Source of the DNA: an uncultured beta proteobacterium
Lineage (GTDB): Bacteria > Pseudomonadota > Gammaproteobacteria > Burkholderiales > Burkholderiaceae
DNA: 64,000 bases
Direction: 5' to 3'
Assembly: GCA_903944725.1 (NCBI GenBank)
Contig: CAJASX010000065.1
Location: forward strand, 1-64,000
Translations under genes and position numbers: made by a program
Notes under the pieces: generated by a model
What the model was told of the DNA's origin: nothing
The model's database searches: none
The model's input: only the letters and a program-made list of their open reading frames with translations
Shown: positions 63,673 to 64,000 of the stretch, in pieces
Position numbering within the stretch: position 1 is the first letter of the stretch
Layout of the letters: every line of letters begins with the position of its first letter

Positions 63673-64000
63673 TTGACTACTTTTAGCGATTTAAAAGACA
63701 ATCCCTTATTCAGTTTTGGTCGTGGCATCGCTAACTATGCAGATATCAAGCCGAGTGATATCCACCCAGCAATTACCTGCCTTTTGCAAGCTGCTGAAAA
63801 GGCCGTAGAGCATGCTCTTGATTGTCAGCACATCCCAAACCAAGCACTTACTTGGGATAATTTAATTGAGCCACTCGAAGATGCTACTGAAGCATTAAGC
63901 CGCTCGTGGGGAGTAGTGTGCCACCTAAATAATGTGGCTGATACTCCCGAATTACGCACAGCCTATGGCGCAATGCTACCCTTAGTTACAGCTTTTTTTA
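63673..64000 (+). CDS. prlC: Oligopeptidase A, M3 metallopeptidase, partial N-terminus
   Basis: The first 109 codons are visible; the frame stays open to the window edge. The translation begins TTFSDLKDNPLFSFGR, continues with DIKPSDIHPAITCLLQAAEKAVEHAL and LTWDNLIEPLEDATEALSRSWGVVCHLNNV, and reaches AYGAMLPLVTAFF. This matches the N-terminal helical domain of oligopeptidase A (PrlC/OpdA). The zinc site HEFGH lies beyond the window. The start is TTG with AAAGGA upstream; it follows folD by 15 bases and is probably cotranscribed. Confidence 0.88.
   Translation, partial: MTTFSDLKDNPLFSFGRGIANYADIKPSDIHPAITCLLQAAEKAVEHALDCQHIPNQALTWDNLIEPLEDATEALSRSWGVVCHLNNVADTPELRTAYGAMLPLVTAFF

Noticed and set aside
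1..64000. CRISPR arrays, insertion sequences, prophage genes, tRNA or rRNA genes
   Set aside because: No spaced direct repeats of the CRISPR kind, no transposase or integrase frames and no cloverleaf or rRNA-like sequence were recognised on reading both strands; gaps are nearly all below 300 bases.

Overview
The window looks like a chromosomal piece of a low-GC betaproteobacterium of the Burkholderiaceae. A Polynucleobacter-type freshwater bacterium is the best guess. The grounds are the AT-leaning codon use, the gene order asd-fimV-truA-trpF-trpB-trpA-accD-folC-SPOR-cvpA-purF-metZ, the sdhCDABE-gltA-leuC block, the DUF2863 and DUF3429 genes, and an aceE-aceF-lpdA operon with a phasin beside it. 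This is inferred from gene content only; no 16S rRNA, tRNA, CRISPR array, insertion sequence or phage gene was seen.

Region 1 (1-9406, minus strand) is a sulfur-oxidation (sox) operon. In transcription order it carries an ArsR-type thiol-switch repressor, a DUF2892 membrane protein, soxC, soxD, soxY, soxZ, soxA, soxX, soxB, an exported DsrE-like protein, an exported metallo-beta-lactamase-fold protein, a small exported cytochrome c and a YeeE/YedE transporter cut by the window edge. With SoxXA, SoxYZ, SoxB and SoxCD all present, full periplasmic oxidation of thiosulfate to sulfate is expected. A near-consensus promoter with an inverted repeat between its -35 and -10 boxes lies upstream. Divergent from it, modB-modC (9679-11468) encode a molybdate importer without modA, next to the molybdoenzyme gene soxC.

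Region 2 (11585-32711, minus strand) is about 21 kb of 22 genes in one direction with gaps of 52 bases or less: sdhCDAB-sdhE-gltA, leuC-entericidin-leuD-leuB, asd, fimV-like, truA, trpFBA, accD, folC, SPOR, cvpA, purF and metZ. It joins TCA-cycle entry to leucine, aspartate-family, tryptophan, fatty-acid, folate, purine and methionine synthesis. A GntR/HutC regulator (32813-33562) sits between sdhC and the divergent mdh, with palindromes on both sides.

Region 3 (33707-52522, both strands) is housekeeping: mdh, an MliC-like protein, DUF2863, yaaA, an aminotransferase, a YfcG/YghU-like glutathione enzyme, 3-hydroxybutyryl-CoA dehydrogenase, DUF3429, rarA, a LexA-boxed umuDC pair, a periplasmic cyclophilin, a pabB-pabC fusion, a Nudix hydrolase, the N-degron transferases aat and bpt, pyrD, an IclR regulator, a PBP7-type peptidase and an EamA exporter.

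Region 4 (52523-64000) holds a phasin (polyhydroxybutyrate granules), the pyruvate dehydrogenase operon aceE-aceF-lpdA (minus), a PAS-containing histidine kinase and FixJ-type regulator divergent from aceE, folD, and the start of prlC. The aceE/kinase spacer contains overlapping opposed promoters and a long imperfect palindrome. The most interesting parts are the sox control region and the uncommon tail of the sox operon, the aceE/kinase control region, and the short tandem repeats that extend MetZ and the E2 linker.
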